A stretch of DNA of 12,752 nucleotides from JADHUC01 sp964617665 (GTDB lineage Bacteria; Planctomycetota; Planctomycetia; Pirellulales; Pirellulaceae), in assembly GCA_964617665.1 (NCBI GenBank), contig CAZUAH010000404.1, forward strand, positions 1 through 12,752, read 5' to 3'. A model generated the notes under the pieces. That model ran no database searches, was not told where the DNA came from, and saw only the letters and a program-made list of their open reading frames with translations. Both the position numbers and the translations under genes were made by a program. Below are positions 1-7,153 of the stretch, piece by piece; position 1 is the first letter of the stretch; every line of letters begins with the position of its first letter.

Positions 1-1
1 T

Positions 2-67
2 CAGGAAATCCTACGAAAAGCAGTGTTTGAGTTTCAAGGTGGCGCTGTCCAACTAAGCAGTGCTTAG
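2..67 (+). CDS. Possible C-terminal tail of an upstream gene (partial)
   Basis: One frame is open from the left edge to a TAG at 65-67. It encodes 21 residues that end EFQGGAVQLSSA and read like an ordinary protein C-terminus. The other two forward frames also stay open for part of this stretch, so the frame choice is weak. No family can be assigned from so few residues. It would lie upstream of the dehydrogenase on the same strand, with a gap of about 127 bases. Confidence 0.25.
   Translation, partial: QEILRKAVFEFQGGAVQLSSA
53..67. repeat. 15-bp perfect palindrome CTAAGCA-G-TGCTTAG
   Basis: Two 7-bp arms are perfectly complementary around a single central G. It lies about 130 bases upstream of the dehydrogenase start and overlaps the stop of the possible upstream tail. 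It could be an operator or a small transcript hairpin. It has no T-tract, and no second copy was seen in the window. Function is unknown. Confidence 0.3.
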
Positions 68-194
68 AAACAAATGCGCCGTTCGCGATGCTGAAACATG
101 GTGAAAAGCGACGATTTTCGGCAGATCAACCGTGCAAACTTGATCAGGTCCGCTTGGCCGGCTCGTTTGACGCGTTACCCATCCGGGCAAGAAC

Positions 195-1070
195 ATGACT
201 CCCAAGCGCGGACTGCGTACATTCGACAATGCGGTCTCCATTGTAACGGGCGGTGCGTCGGGCATTGGACTCGCTTTGGGAAAGGCCCTGGCCGCGCGCG
301 GCTCGCAAGTCGTTCTGGCTGATCGACAAATTGACTTGGCGGAAGACGTCGCCAATCGACTGCAACAAGGCGGCGCACGCGTAACAGCCGCCGAACTCGA
401 CGTCAAAGACTATGCAGCTTTCGAACGACTGATCCAGCAGACGGTCGAACAACACGGGCGTCTCGACTATCTGTTCAACAATGCTGGTATCGGGATAGCC
501 GGCGATGTTCAACTACACGAGTTGCAGGACTGGTACGAGATGCTGGACGTAAACCTTCGTGGCGTCATCCACGGAATTCAGGCCGTCTATTCAATCATGG
601 TCGACCAGGGATTCGGGCACATCGTCAACACGGCTTCGATGGCGGGCCTGATGCCGACGCCAGGTGTCACCGGTTATGCGGCTACAAAACATGCTGTGGT
701 AGGGCTATCGGAATCGCTGAGGATCGAGGGCGCTGCCGCCGGAGTCCGGGTGAGCGTCCTGTGCCCAGGGGTGATCGATACACCAATCCTTGAGGACGGC
801 GGCAAGTATGGAAGGCTAATGGTGCCTATGCCTCAAGAGTTCCAGCGTCGGATGTGGAAACGACTGCGCCCGATGGCCCTGGCTCCCTTTGCGAAAAAGG
901 TTCTTCGAGCCGTTGCCAAAAACAGAGCCATCATCGTGATCCCGTGGCATTGGAGGGTTTTCTGGTGGCTCCACCGACTATCTCCCTCACTCGCACTCTT
1001 TCTCGGGCGCTGGCATTATGAACGTCTGAGACGCGAATTGGACGAATTGCGGCAGGCCGAATCGTCGTAA
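195..1070 (+). CDS. Short-chain dehydrogenase/reductase (SDR), classical type
   Basis: This is a 291-aa NAD(P)-dependent oxidoreductase of the classical SDR family, which usually oxidises an alcohol or reduces a ketone; the substrate cannot be read from sequence. The nucleotide-binding glycine motif TGGASGIG is at residues 18-25 and NNAG at 95-98. The catalytic triad is Ser148, Tyr161 and Lys165 (YAATK), and PG at 191-192 follows the usual strand. It is longer than the typical 250 aa because of a C-terminal tail (about 245-291) rich in Trp, Arg and Leu, which may hold the protein at the membrane. ATG 195 is the first start after an in-frame TGA at 168; its Shine-Dalgarno is weak. No signal peptide is visible, so it is probably cytoplasmic. 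The next gene starts 149 bases on and has its own candidate promoter. The family call is firm; the specific role is unknown. Confidence 0.93.
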   Translation: MTPKRGLRTFDNAVSIVTGGASGIGLALGKALAARGSQVVLADRQIDLAEDVANRLQQGGARVTAAELDVKDYAAFERLIQQTVEQHGRLDYLFNNAGIGIAGDVQLHELQDWYEMLDVNLRGVIHGIQAVYSIMVDQGFGHIVNTASMAGLMPTPGVTGYAATKHAVVGLSESLRIEGAAAGVRVSVLCPGVIDTPILEDGGKYGRLMVPMPQEFQRRMWKRLRPMALAPFAKKVLRAVAKNRAIIVIPWHWRVFWWLHRLSPSLALFLGRWHYERLRRELDELRQAESS

Positions 1071-1113
1071 GGCCCGTTTCCGCGCACGCGAGGAAACGAG
1101 AACACTACGGGCC
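1071..1113 (+). terminator. Hairpin directly after the SDR stop codon, possible terminator
   Basis: The sequence directly after the TAA can form two nested stems. The inner one pairs GTTTCC (1076-1081) with GGAAAC (1092-1097). The outer one pairs GGCCCGT (1071-1077) with ACGGGCC (1107-1113), leaving about 9 unpaired bases on the 3' side. There is no U-run afterwards, so it is not a classical intrinsic terminator. Its position between a stop codon and a candidate promoter fits transcript-end function. Confidence 0.35.
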
Positions 1114-1115
1114 TG

Positions 1116-1143
1116 TTGACACCAGCACGCCGCCGACCAAAAT
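1116..1143 (+). promoter_or_regulatory. Candidate sigma-70-type promoter for the Gfo/Idh gene
   Basis: A perfect -35 hexamer TTGACA (1116-1121) is followed after 16 bases by CAAAAT (1138-1143), which matches the -10 consensus at 4 of 6 positions. It begins three bases after the preceding hairpin and would give a leader of roughly 70 bases before ATG 1220. The -10 is weak, so the call rests mainly on the -35 and the position. Confidence 0.35.
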
Positions 1144-1219
1144 GACGGTCGTGTGAATCTAAGAGAGTATCCAGACACGGACGGAATCCGAGAACCTCAT
1201 CCCAAGGAGAAGGCCCACC

Positions 1220-2617
1220 ATGAGCGAAGCCAACAGAAATCCCTCGTCGCGCCGCGACTTCATCAAAACGACAGGCGGAATCGCAGCGGCTACGGCCGTG
1301 GCAGGTGCCGTTGTCCCCCATGTTCACGCTGCCGAAGACAATACAATCCAGGTAGCGCTGATCGGCTGCGGCGGTCGTGGGACGGGAGCCGCTTCACAGG
1401 CCCTGTCGGTCAAAAACGGTCCGATCAAGTTAGTCGCGATGGGCGATGTATTCGAAAATCGTCTTTCCAAGAGCTACGATGGTCTGAAGAAGCGACATGG
1501 CGCTCAAGTGGATGTGTCGGACGACCGCAAGTTCATCGGCTTCGACGCCTACAAGAAAGCGATGGACTGCCTGAAGCCCGGTGACGTAGCGATCTTCGCC
1601 ACGCCTCCCGCGTTTCGATGGGTGCATTTCACCTATGCGGTTGAGAAGGGCTTGAACGTGTTCATGGAGAAGCCCGTCACAGTCGACGGCCCTTCGACGC
1701 GCAAGATGCTGGCACTGTCCGAAAAGGCCTCCGAGAAGAATCTCAAGGTGGGCGTGGGCCTGATGGTTCGTCACTGCCGGGGACGACAGGAATTGAAGAG
1801 CCGAATCGATGATGGCGAGATTGGCGACATCATCGCCATTCGCGGCTATCGTATGAGCGGCTGGCGAGGTACCGGCCCAAAACCAGCGGACATGAGCGAG
1901 TTGATGTTCCAAGTGCAGAAGTTCCACAGCTTCTTGTGGGGCAGCGGCGGCGTATACAGCGACTTCTACATCCACCAGATCGACGAATGCTCCTGGATGA
2001 AAGGCGCATGGCCAGTCCAAGCTCACGCCACAGGCGGCCGTCACTACGGTGACGGTGCAGTGGATCAGAATTTTGACAATTACGCCATCGAGTACACATA
2101 TCCGGATGGCACGAAGTTCTTCTATTCTGGTCGGAACATGCGCGGCTGCCCGAACCCATTCGCCAGCTACGTGCACGGAACGAAGGGTTCGGCCATCGTC
2201 TCGACAGCAGCCCACGCACCAGGTAAAGTCCGGACCTTCGAAGGCCAGATCTTGGACGACGTAACCGCGCGTGATCCATCGCTAGCTCGTGACAAGGCGA
2301 AGATGCTGTGGGCTTATCCGCAGCCGGAAAAAAGCCCCTACCAACTGGAATGGGACGACCTGATCGACGCCATTCGCCAGGACACGCCTTACAACGAGGC
2401 GGAACGAGGCGCGATCGCTAGCCTGGTAACGTCCATGGGACGTATGGCCGCGCACACAGGCCAGATCATCACCTACGATCAGATCCTGAACTGCGAGCAC
2501 GAGTTTGCGCCCAACGTGGACAAGCTGACGATGGATTCCGACGCGCCACTGCTTCCCAACGAGGACGGCAAGTATCCATCACCAATGCCGGGTATTATCA
2601 AGAATCGGGAGTACTAA
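1220..2617 (+). CDS. Tat-exported Gfo/Idh/MocA family oxidoreductase
   Basis: This 465-aa protein combines a twin-arginine signal with a Gfo/Idh/MocA fold. The Tat motif SRRDFIK is at residues 10-16, followed by an Ala/Gly-rich hydrophobic stretch to about 33 and a likely cleavage near HAA (36-38). The Rossmann start VALIGCGGRG (45-54) binds the nicotinamide dinucleotide. EKP (150-152) is the conserved cofactor/active-site motif, and the segment GGVYSDFYIHQID (243-255) carries the family Asp248, His252 and Asp255. Family members oxidise or reduce sugars and cyclitols; the related GH109 glycosidases use the same fold with bound NAD, so a redox or a glycosidase activity is possible. Tat export implies folding with cofactor in the cytoplasm before transport. 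AGGAG at 1205-1209 lies 10 bases before ATG 1220. It converges on the STAS gene with repeat copy 1 between them. The family is certain; the substrate is unknown. Confidence 0.95.
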   Translation: MSEANRNPSSRRDFIKTTGGIAAATAVAGAVVPHVHAAEDNTIQVALIGCGGRGTGAASQALSVKNGPIKLVAMGDVFENRLSKSYDGLKKRHGAQVDVSDDRKFIGFDAYKKAMDCLKPGDVAIFATPPAFRWVHFTYAVEKGLNVFMEKPVTVDGPSTRKMLALSEKASEKNLKVGVGLMVRHCRGRQELKSRIDDGEIGDIIAIRGYRMSGWRGTGPKPADMSELMFQVQKFHSFLWGSGGVYSDFYIHQIDECSWMKGAWPVQAHATGGRHYGDGAVDQNFDNYAIEYTYPDGTKFFYSGRNMRGCPNPFASYVHGTKGSAIVSTAAHAPGKVRTFEGQILDDVTARDPSLARDKAKMLWAYPQPEKSPYQLEWDDLIDAIRQDTPYNEAERGAIASLVTSMGRMAAHTGQIITYDQILNCEHEFAPNVDKLTMDSDAPLLPNEDGKYPSPMPGIIKNREY

Positions 2618-2659
2618 TTCCTGGCTGCCTGACTAGAAGGCATTTCCGGCCTCATTCTT

Positions 2660-2727
2660 GGGAGGGCGAAGCTCCTGCTGAGCCGTGTTTTTCCGCGATT
2701 TCGGCTCGGCGGGAGCCTCGCCCTCCC
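2660..2727. repeat. Dispersed palindromic repeat, copy 1 (REP/MITE-like, 68 bp)
   Basis: A 25-base left arm (2660-2684, starting GGGAGGGCGAAGCTCC) and a 25-base right arm (2703-2727) flank an 18-base loop. Twenty-two of 25 arm positions are Watson-Crick complementary and two others can form G-U pairs in the plus-strand RNA. The copy at 10367-10434 differs at only 4 of 68 positions, and both copies are followed by GGTTT(T/C)GAA. A weakly similar stretch, roughly AGG..ATTCCG..CC..ATTC, lies just upstream of both (2638-2659 here). This copy lies between the converging ends of the Gfo/Idh gene (2617) and the STAS gene (2750), where such a stable hairpin could also end transcription from both sides. 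Termination is inference. Confidence 0.9.
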
Positions 2728-2749
2728 GGTTTTGAAAGCGCGAAATGCG

Positions 2750-3103
2750 CTAATCGTCCTTATTGATGATTTCAATCGCCGCTTGCTCGTTGGCGGCGAT
2801 TGGGATGACGAGACTGAGATTGAGAATCTTCAGAACTTCGCTCGCAAAATCCGATGGCGAGTGAAGCACGAACTTTCCCCCGCCGTTGTGGAAGTACTTG
2901 CGGCAAGCAAGCAGCCAACTGATACCTGTGGAATCGAGGGTATCGACGTCCTTCAGATCCAACAGTACTTTGCCCTTGTAGCAATCGCTACCCAGCAACT
3001 CTGAAAGCGGATCATCGCGTCCTGACAGATCGTCGTAGGCAACCTCGCCGTGCACGCCGACTCGCGTTACGCCGCCTTCCTGGGATTGAAGTGACAGCTC
3101 CAT
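2750..3103 (-). CDS. STAS-domain protein, anti-sigma factor antagonist-like (RsbV/SpoIIAA type)
   Basis: This 117-aa protein is essentially one STAS domain, the usual length for RsbV/SpoIIAA-type anti-anti-sigma factors. The strand-loop-helix signature VLLDLKDVDTLDSTGISWLL covers about residues 46-65. It contains the DSTG motif (57-60), whose Ser58 aligns with the serine phosphorylated by partner anti-sigma kinases; the unphosphorylated form binds the kinase and frees sigma. Other STAS proteins serve different partner-switching or scaffold roles, so the sigma link is inferred. A GGAG stands 7 bases before the ATG (CAT at 3101-3103), which supports the start. No kinase, phosphatase or sigma factor gene is in the window, so the partner lies elsewhere. 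It is divergent from the DUF1559 gene across 294 bases and convergent with the Gfo/Idh gene. No signal peptide is seen; it is cytoplasmic. Confidence 0.88.
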   Translation of the reverse strand: MELSLQSQEGGVTRVGVHGEVAYDDLSGRDDPLSELLGSDCYKGKVLLDLKDVDTLDSTGISWLLACRKYFHNGGGKFVLHSPSDFASEVLKILNLSLVIPIAANEQAAIEIINKDD

Positions 3104-3362
3104 TGGCCAACTCCAGCAAAGTGCTCTGTGAGGTGAAAATCACTCCGAATGCCGCACAAACGCCAGGGAGGCGGGCTCTTCTCGAAAGATGTGATGGGCT
3201 CCCACGACGCCATACGACTGGCGATTCAGCAGTGATCATCGTAATACGCACGGTCCTTTCCATCAAGCGAGGGATTCGGGAGTTGGGCGATTCCACGGTG
3301 AAAGAGCCACGGACACCTATGGCGATCCGCCCTCAAAGCTTCCCCGTAACACGTAGTCGCCG

Positions 3363-3368
3363 TATAAT
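3363..3368 (+). promoter_or_regulatory. Candidate -10 box (TATAAT) of the DUF1559 gene
   Basis: A perfect TATAAT lies 29 bases before ATG 3398. At the 17-base spacing the -35 would be TTCCCC (3340-3345), a poor match. A GGGAG Shine-Dalgarno (about 3387-3391) follows, close before the ATG. The rest of the 294-base divergent gap (3104-3397) shows no gene, and no convincing minus-strand promoter for the STAS gene was found. Confidence 0.4.
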
Positions 3369-3397
3369 GCAGGCCCCTTCAGCACAGGGAGTTTGCC

Positions 3398-5707
3398 ATG
3401 GAACAACAGTCATACCGCCCACGGTTTTCCGTGCCGGACGCATTGGTTGCCATCCTTATCCTGATGGTTCTGCTTGCCCTATCGCTGCCCGCGATTCAAG
3501 CGGCGCGGGAACGTGCTCGCGTTATGCAGTGTAGCAACAACTTGACGAGTATCGTGTTTGGTCTGCAGAACTACCACGATACCTACAGGGCGTTTCCAGC
3601 AGGCGCAATGCACACGGGCCGAAAGCACGAGAGTGAACGGATGGGGCCATCGTGGTGGTACGGTCTTCTGCCGTTCCGCGAACATCGCGATGCTTTCGAT
3701 AGGATTAACGCAACGCAACGAGCCGGCTATAGCACGTCGAGCGTTCCGTTTAACGCGCACTCGATCAACGACACCTGCGACAACCTGCTGAGCAATTTGA
3801 AGCCGACCTACATGCGTTGCCCCTCAAGTCCTCTGCCAATTATGGAAAGGCCAGACGGTCCAATCGCGCTGCCCACGTATGTTGGAATTTCAGGCGGTTG
3901 CGACATCAGCGAACGCTCCGGCGATTACGACGCTGAAGGATCGTTTCCTTTGTTGAATGGCCCCAGTTCGGCGCGATTGTACGTCAACTATTCCAAGGGT
4001 TTCGCGCCCCACGACGGCATCATGACCACCAGCGGGATGTTGCCACCGTGTCAATACACGAACATTGCCAGTTGCTCCGACGGGACATCGAATACGATCA
4101 TCGTCGGCGAACAGTCGGATTGGCTGCGGGATGCCGACTCGGACAACTCCGCCAAATTCCACGGCGATGCGGGCTGGGACACGAACGGCACGGCGGGAAC
4201 GGGGCCGAAAGACGGCGGGGGATTCCTTTCCGGGACGGCGGTCTCGACGCGTATCCCAAGGGTTCAACCACCTGGCACGGCCCCGGAGCCGTGGGGGGTG
4301 GACTGCTACAACGTGACGACTGTGCGATATCGCTTGAACGCCAAGCATGTATTGGGAACGAACCCGCATCCCGGTTGCTCCGAAGACCACGGCGCAAACA
4401 ACCCGCTGCAGTCGGCGCATCCCGGTGGCGCTTTGGTTGGGTTCGTCGATGGCTCCGTGTTGCCGCTGTCAGAAGACGTTGATCTGGCCGTCCTGCTACG
4501 ACTGGCCATCCGCGAGGACGGTCAGAACGTGGGTGACCTCCCGAGGATTACTTCTGAAGATGCGCGTCATCCCGCTACCGACGCGATCGTAGGCGAAGCT
4601 CCGACGGACACGACCATCGAAAAGGCGGCATTGGATTTCATCCGCGCGTTTTCCCTGGATCGAGATGCACGGAAGGCCCTCACGTTCTTCGACGCCGCCG
4701 CGGAACATGACAACTCCGGGAAAGGCTCCGCCGTGGAAGTCGCCCGCCATATGGTCTACGACCTGCCGCCGCTTGGTGTCCTGAGTGTCAGCGAGATTCG
4801 CTTCTTCCGCAAGACGAGCCTTGAGTCAGTCCGCAAGCGATTTCGTTTAGCCAAGTTCGACGACATCGAGAGTCGGATCGGCAACGGGCTGGGATGCCTG
4901 GTGGGATTCACCTTTAAGCTCCCAAGCAAGGCCCAGCGCTCGGTCTACTTCGCCTACGTGTTTCAGAAGCAGGCCGAGGAAATCAAAATTGTCTTCTCGA
5001 CGCTTGTTGAAATGCCGGACGACGCCGAGGAATCAGATGCGCACGCCTCCCGTCATCTCTTGGTGCCGATCGAGTTCGAGATCGCTCGGGCTCGGAAGAT
5101 GGTTGAGACGCTGGAACCCGAAATCACGAAGCGAAAGCGCGATATCGCGCTCGACGAGTTGAAACTGGCTGAATTAAAGAAACACATCAAAGAAGATGAG
5201 AAGCGGCTGGCACAGCGATGGAGTGATATCAAGCGAATGCGCGACGATTTGGCTCGAGGCGACAATACCTATGTTTACGCCGGCGGCACTTACACCGCCA
5301 AACAGGTCGAGACGGACCTGACCGGCAAGTTCGATCGTTTCGCGACTGGCGAAGCCACCCACAGGCAGAACCGAAAAGTGTTGGGAATTCGCGAAAAGGG
5401 CCTAGCGGTTGCTCAAGAGAAACTGAAGTCGCTGATCGCCGCCAAGCGGCAACTTGAGGTCGAGGTGGAGAGCCTCGAAGCGAGGCTGAAAATGGTCGAA
5501 GCAGCAAAAGCCAGGGGCGAACGGAATGTCGAGAACATCCAGCTGTCGAAGATTCGCCAACTGCTGAGCGACATCGAGGCCGGCGTCAAGAAGGACACAA
5601 AATCAGTGGACACGGACGATCTCCTTTTCGGGGAACTCCAAGTGGACGAACCAGCAGAAAACACCACCATCCTCGAACGCATTGCCGAGTACGAGAAGAA
5701 GAAATAA
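3398..5707 (+). CDS. DUF1559 pilin-like protein with long C-terminal coiled-coil extension
   Basis: This 769-aa protein has a planctomycete DUF1559 N-terminal half. A hydrophobic helix (about 14-34) is followed by AARERARVMQCSNNL and NYHDTYRAFP, the hallmark start. It ends with the H-X9-DG signature at His341-Asp351-Gly352. DUF1559 proteins resemble type II/IV pseudopilins, and members are thought to sit in the envelope. Here the prepilin site is degenerate: Arg9 replaces the usual Gly before Phe10, and Asp14 replaces the usual Glu at +5. Residues about 400-540 form an unrecognised mixed alpha/beta domain. About 555-735 is charged and heptad-like, with a break near 618-655 (YVYAGGTYT), as in an antiparallel coiled coil. 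The usual DUF1559 length is roughly 300-400 aa, so the C-terminal half is an added module. GGGAG stands just before ATG 3398. The frame continues for 23 codons past the TAA, suggesting a truncated end. Confidence 0.9.
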   Translation: MEQQSYRPRFSVPDALVAILILMVLLALSLPAIQAARERARVMQCSNNLTSIVFGLQNYHDTYRAFPAGAMHTGRKHESERMGPSWWYGLLPFREHRDAFDRINATQRAGYSTSSVPFNAHSINDTCDNLLSNLKPTYMRCPSSPLPIMERPDGPIALPTYVGISGGCDISERSGDYDAEGSFPLLNGPSSARLYVNYSKGFAPHDGIMTTSGMLPPCQYTNIASCSDGTSNTIIVGEQSDWLRDADSDNSAKFHGDAGWDTNGTAGTGPKDGGGFLSGTAVSTRIPRVQPPGTAPEPWGVDCYNVTTVRYRLNAKHVLGTNPHPGCSEDHGANNPLQSAHPGGALVGFVDGSVLPLSEDVDLAVLLRLAIREDGQNVGDLPRITSEDARHPATDAIVGEAPTDTTIEKAALDFIRAFSLDRDARKALTFFDAAAEHDNSGKGSAVEVARHMVYDLPPLGVLSVSEIRFFRKTSLESVRKRFRLAKFDDIESRIGNGLGCLVGFTFKLPSKAQRSVYFAYVFQKQAEEIKIVFSTLVEMPDDAEESDAHASRHLLVPIEFEIARARKMVETLEPEITKRKRDIALDELKLAELKKHIKEDEKRLAQRWSDIKRMRDDLARGDNTYVYAGGTYTAKQVETDLTGKFDRFATGEATHRQNRKVLGIREKGLAVAQEKLKSLIAAKRQLEVEVESLEARLKMVEAAKARGERNVENIQLSKIRQLLSDIEAGVKKDTKSVDTDDLLFGELQVDEPAENTTILERIAEYEKKK

Positions 5708-5779
5708 AAACAGGCCGAATCGGACGAGCTAGACGAGCTTTTCAATCGCGATTTGCCCAGCGATGCTGTGAAGAAGTAG
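5708..5779 (+). pseudogene. In-frame coding-like tail after the DUF1559 stop
   Basis: Directly after the TAA at 5705-5707 the same frame stays open for 23 codons to a TAG at 5777-5779. It encodes a charged peptide with ESDELDELF and a second run ending SDAVKK. The composition continues the charged C-terminus of the DUF1559 protein. One base change (for example AAA to TAA) would explain it as a recent nonsense mutation; stop readthrough is the alternative. It could also be chance, since 23 codons is short. Confidence 0.45.
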
Positions 5780-5797
5780 AGTCCTGCGGAGAAACCA

Positions 5798-5835
5798 CCT
5801 CTTGGTTGCAGGTAGTACACGTTCAACCAACAAGG
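5798..5835 (+). other. Stem-loop upstream of the DUF1961 gene
   Basis: TTGGTTG (5802-5808) pairs perfectly with CAACCAA (5824-5830) around a 15-base loop, and CCT (5798-5800) can pair with AGG (5833-5835) beyond a small internal loop. It lies between the end of the DUF1559 gene and the DUF1961 start. It could be a leader hairpin, an operator or a weak terminator. No U-run follows. Confidence 0.3.
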
Positions 5836-5878
5836 ATGCCGAGGACAGATTCCAGACCTCTTCAGGAAACAACGAACG

Positions 5879-7153
5879 ATGATCATCAACTTGCGATATG
5901 CAGTAATTCTCGCGTGGATTTCATTGCCTTGTTTGACGTCCGCCGAGGAGCGTACCGTTCAGATCGAACAGCCAATACAGCCGCGCGGTACGATCGCGTT
6001 GAAACTTCGTACGAATCAGCCTTTCGAGAACGGCTCGGCCACGGAGTTGGCGAGGATTCCGTTCCTGACCATCGCGGATCTAGGGGAAGGTTTCATCAGG
6101 CAGGATGAATCCAGCGTGCGAATTGGGTGGCAGTGGAAGGGCGTCAAAGGCGCCCCGTACGTCGTGCCCCAACTGCCTGAAATACCAGGTCCGGATACGT
6201 ACTTCGTTCAGTTCACGTGGGACGCGGAGAATGGACTGTTTGATTTCTACGTAAACGGCCACTCGATGCGAAAGGCCGGCGTCAAGTCGGATCCGTGGAC
6301 ATTCGCCGCAAACGCGAAGGAAATCATCGTGGCCGGCGGGCCGGTCGGCATTGCGAATCTGACCATCCTGCCGAAATACCTTCCGCCGGAAGAGGCACGC
6401 CGTCAGGTGCCAAGGGACCTGCTGGGTCGTCATGCCCAGGTGTTCGGCGGCGCTCGCGATGTCCAGCCGCTGGCGATAGATGAACGTCGAGGCCGTTTGT
6501 TGTACGAAGCCAAACTGGCCGACAAGCAGGACGTGAACGACTGGGTGCTGGAAGGGCCCGGCGAGATTTCGTTCGAGGACGGATGGATGAAGATGCGATC
6601 GACCCGCCCGGATGCCAGAGGACCGCTGAACGGTCACATCGTGCACTGGTGCCCCAAGGAGTTTCCGGATCGATTCGTGGCCGAGTGGGATATCCAGTTA
6701 TTGGACGACATGGGGCTGACGATCGTCTTCTTTGCCGCCAAAGGGGAAAACGGCGAAGATATCTTCGACACAAGTCTGCCGGAACGTGACGGCACGTTCG
6801 TGCACTACATTCGACGGTCCGTCAAGAGCTATCACATCTCCTACTACGCCAGCACGCCCAACTACGTAGGCCGGCCGACATCCAACCTGCGCAAGAACAA
6901 TCGATTCTACTTTTTATCCAACGGCCAAGTCGCCATCCCTGCCGCATCCAAAGACGTACACCACATTCGCCTGATCAAGGACGGCGCGCACATCCAACTG
7001 CAATGCGACGGCAAGGTGTCAATCGACTTCACAGACCCCGGCGGCGAACGCTACGGGCCCGTGTACGGAGGCGGCAAGATCGGGCATCGCCAGATGCAAT
7101 GGACGGTAGGACGGTATCGCAACTTCCGCGTGTGGGAACTGCGCCCCGAGTGA
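5879..7153 (+). CDS. Secreted DUF1961 protein with an extra N-terminal lectin-like domain
   Basis: This 424-aa protein has a Sec signal peptide (residues 1-22; hydrophobic core about 8-19, cleavage after TSA). Residues about 205-424 match the DUF1961 family as I know it: LLYEAKL (207-213), HWCP (256-259), FFAAKG (284-289), YHISYYA (318-324), SNLRKN (335-340), and an ending YRNFRVWEL. DUF1961 is a concanavalin-like beta-sandwich family that includes YesU of the Bacillus subtilis rhamnogalacturonan cluster; its biochemical role is unsettled. The N-terminal half (about 24-165; FYVNGHSMRKAG near 123-134) reads like a second beta-sandwich but is not assigned. No catalytic residues can be named. 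AGGA at about 5863-5866 lies 12 bases before ATG 5879. It follows the DUF1559 gene by 171 bases on the same strand. It may bind or process a polysaccharide outside the cell; this is inference. Confidence 0.88.
   Translation: MIINLRYAVILAWISLPCLTSAEERTVQIEQPIQPRGTIALKLRTNQPFENGSATELARIPFLTIADLGEGFIRQDESSVRIGWQWKGVKGAPYVVPQLPEIPGPDTYFVQFTWDAENGLFDFYVNGHSMRKAGVKSDPWTFAANAKEIIVAGGPVGIANLTILPKYLPPEEARRQVPRDLLGRHAQVFGGARDVQPLAIDERRGRLLYEAKLADKQDVNDWVLEGPGEISFEDGWMKMRSTRPDARGPLNGHIVHWCPKEFPDRFVAEWDIQLLDDMGLTIVFFAAKGENGEDIFDTSLPERDGTFVHYIRRSVKSYHISYYASTPNYVGRPTSNLRKNNRFYFLSNGQVAIPAASKDVHHIRLIKDGAHIQLQCDGKVSIDFTDPGGERYGPVYGGGKIGHRQMQWTVGRYRNFRVWELRPE

Noticed and set aside
1430..2215. Long minus-strand open frame of 261 codons inside the Gfo/Idh gene
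   Set aside because: It is antisense to a gene with complete family motifs, has no recognisable motif itself, and is expected from GC-rich codon use on the other strand.
2732..3004. Plus-strand open frame antisense to the STAS gene
   Set aside because: The minus-strand frame has a complete STAS signature and a Shine-Dalgarno; this frame has neither.
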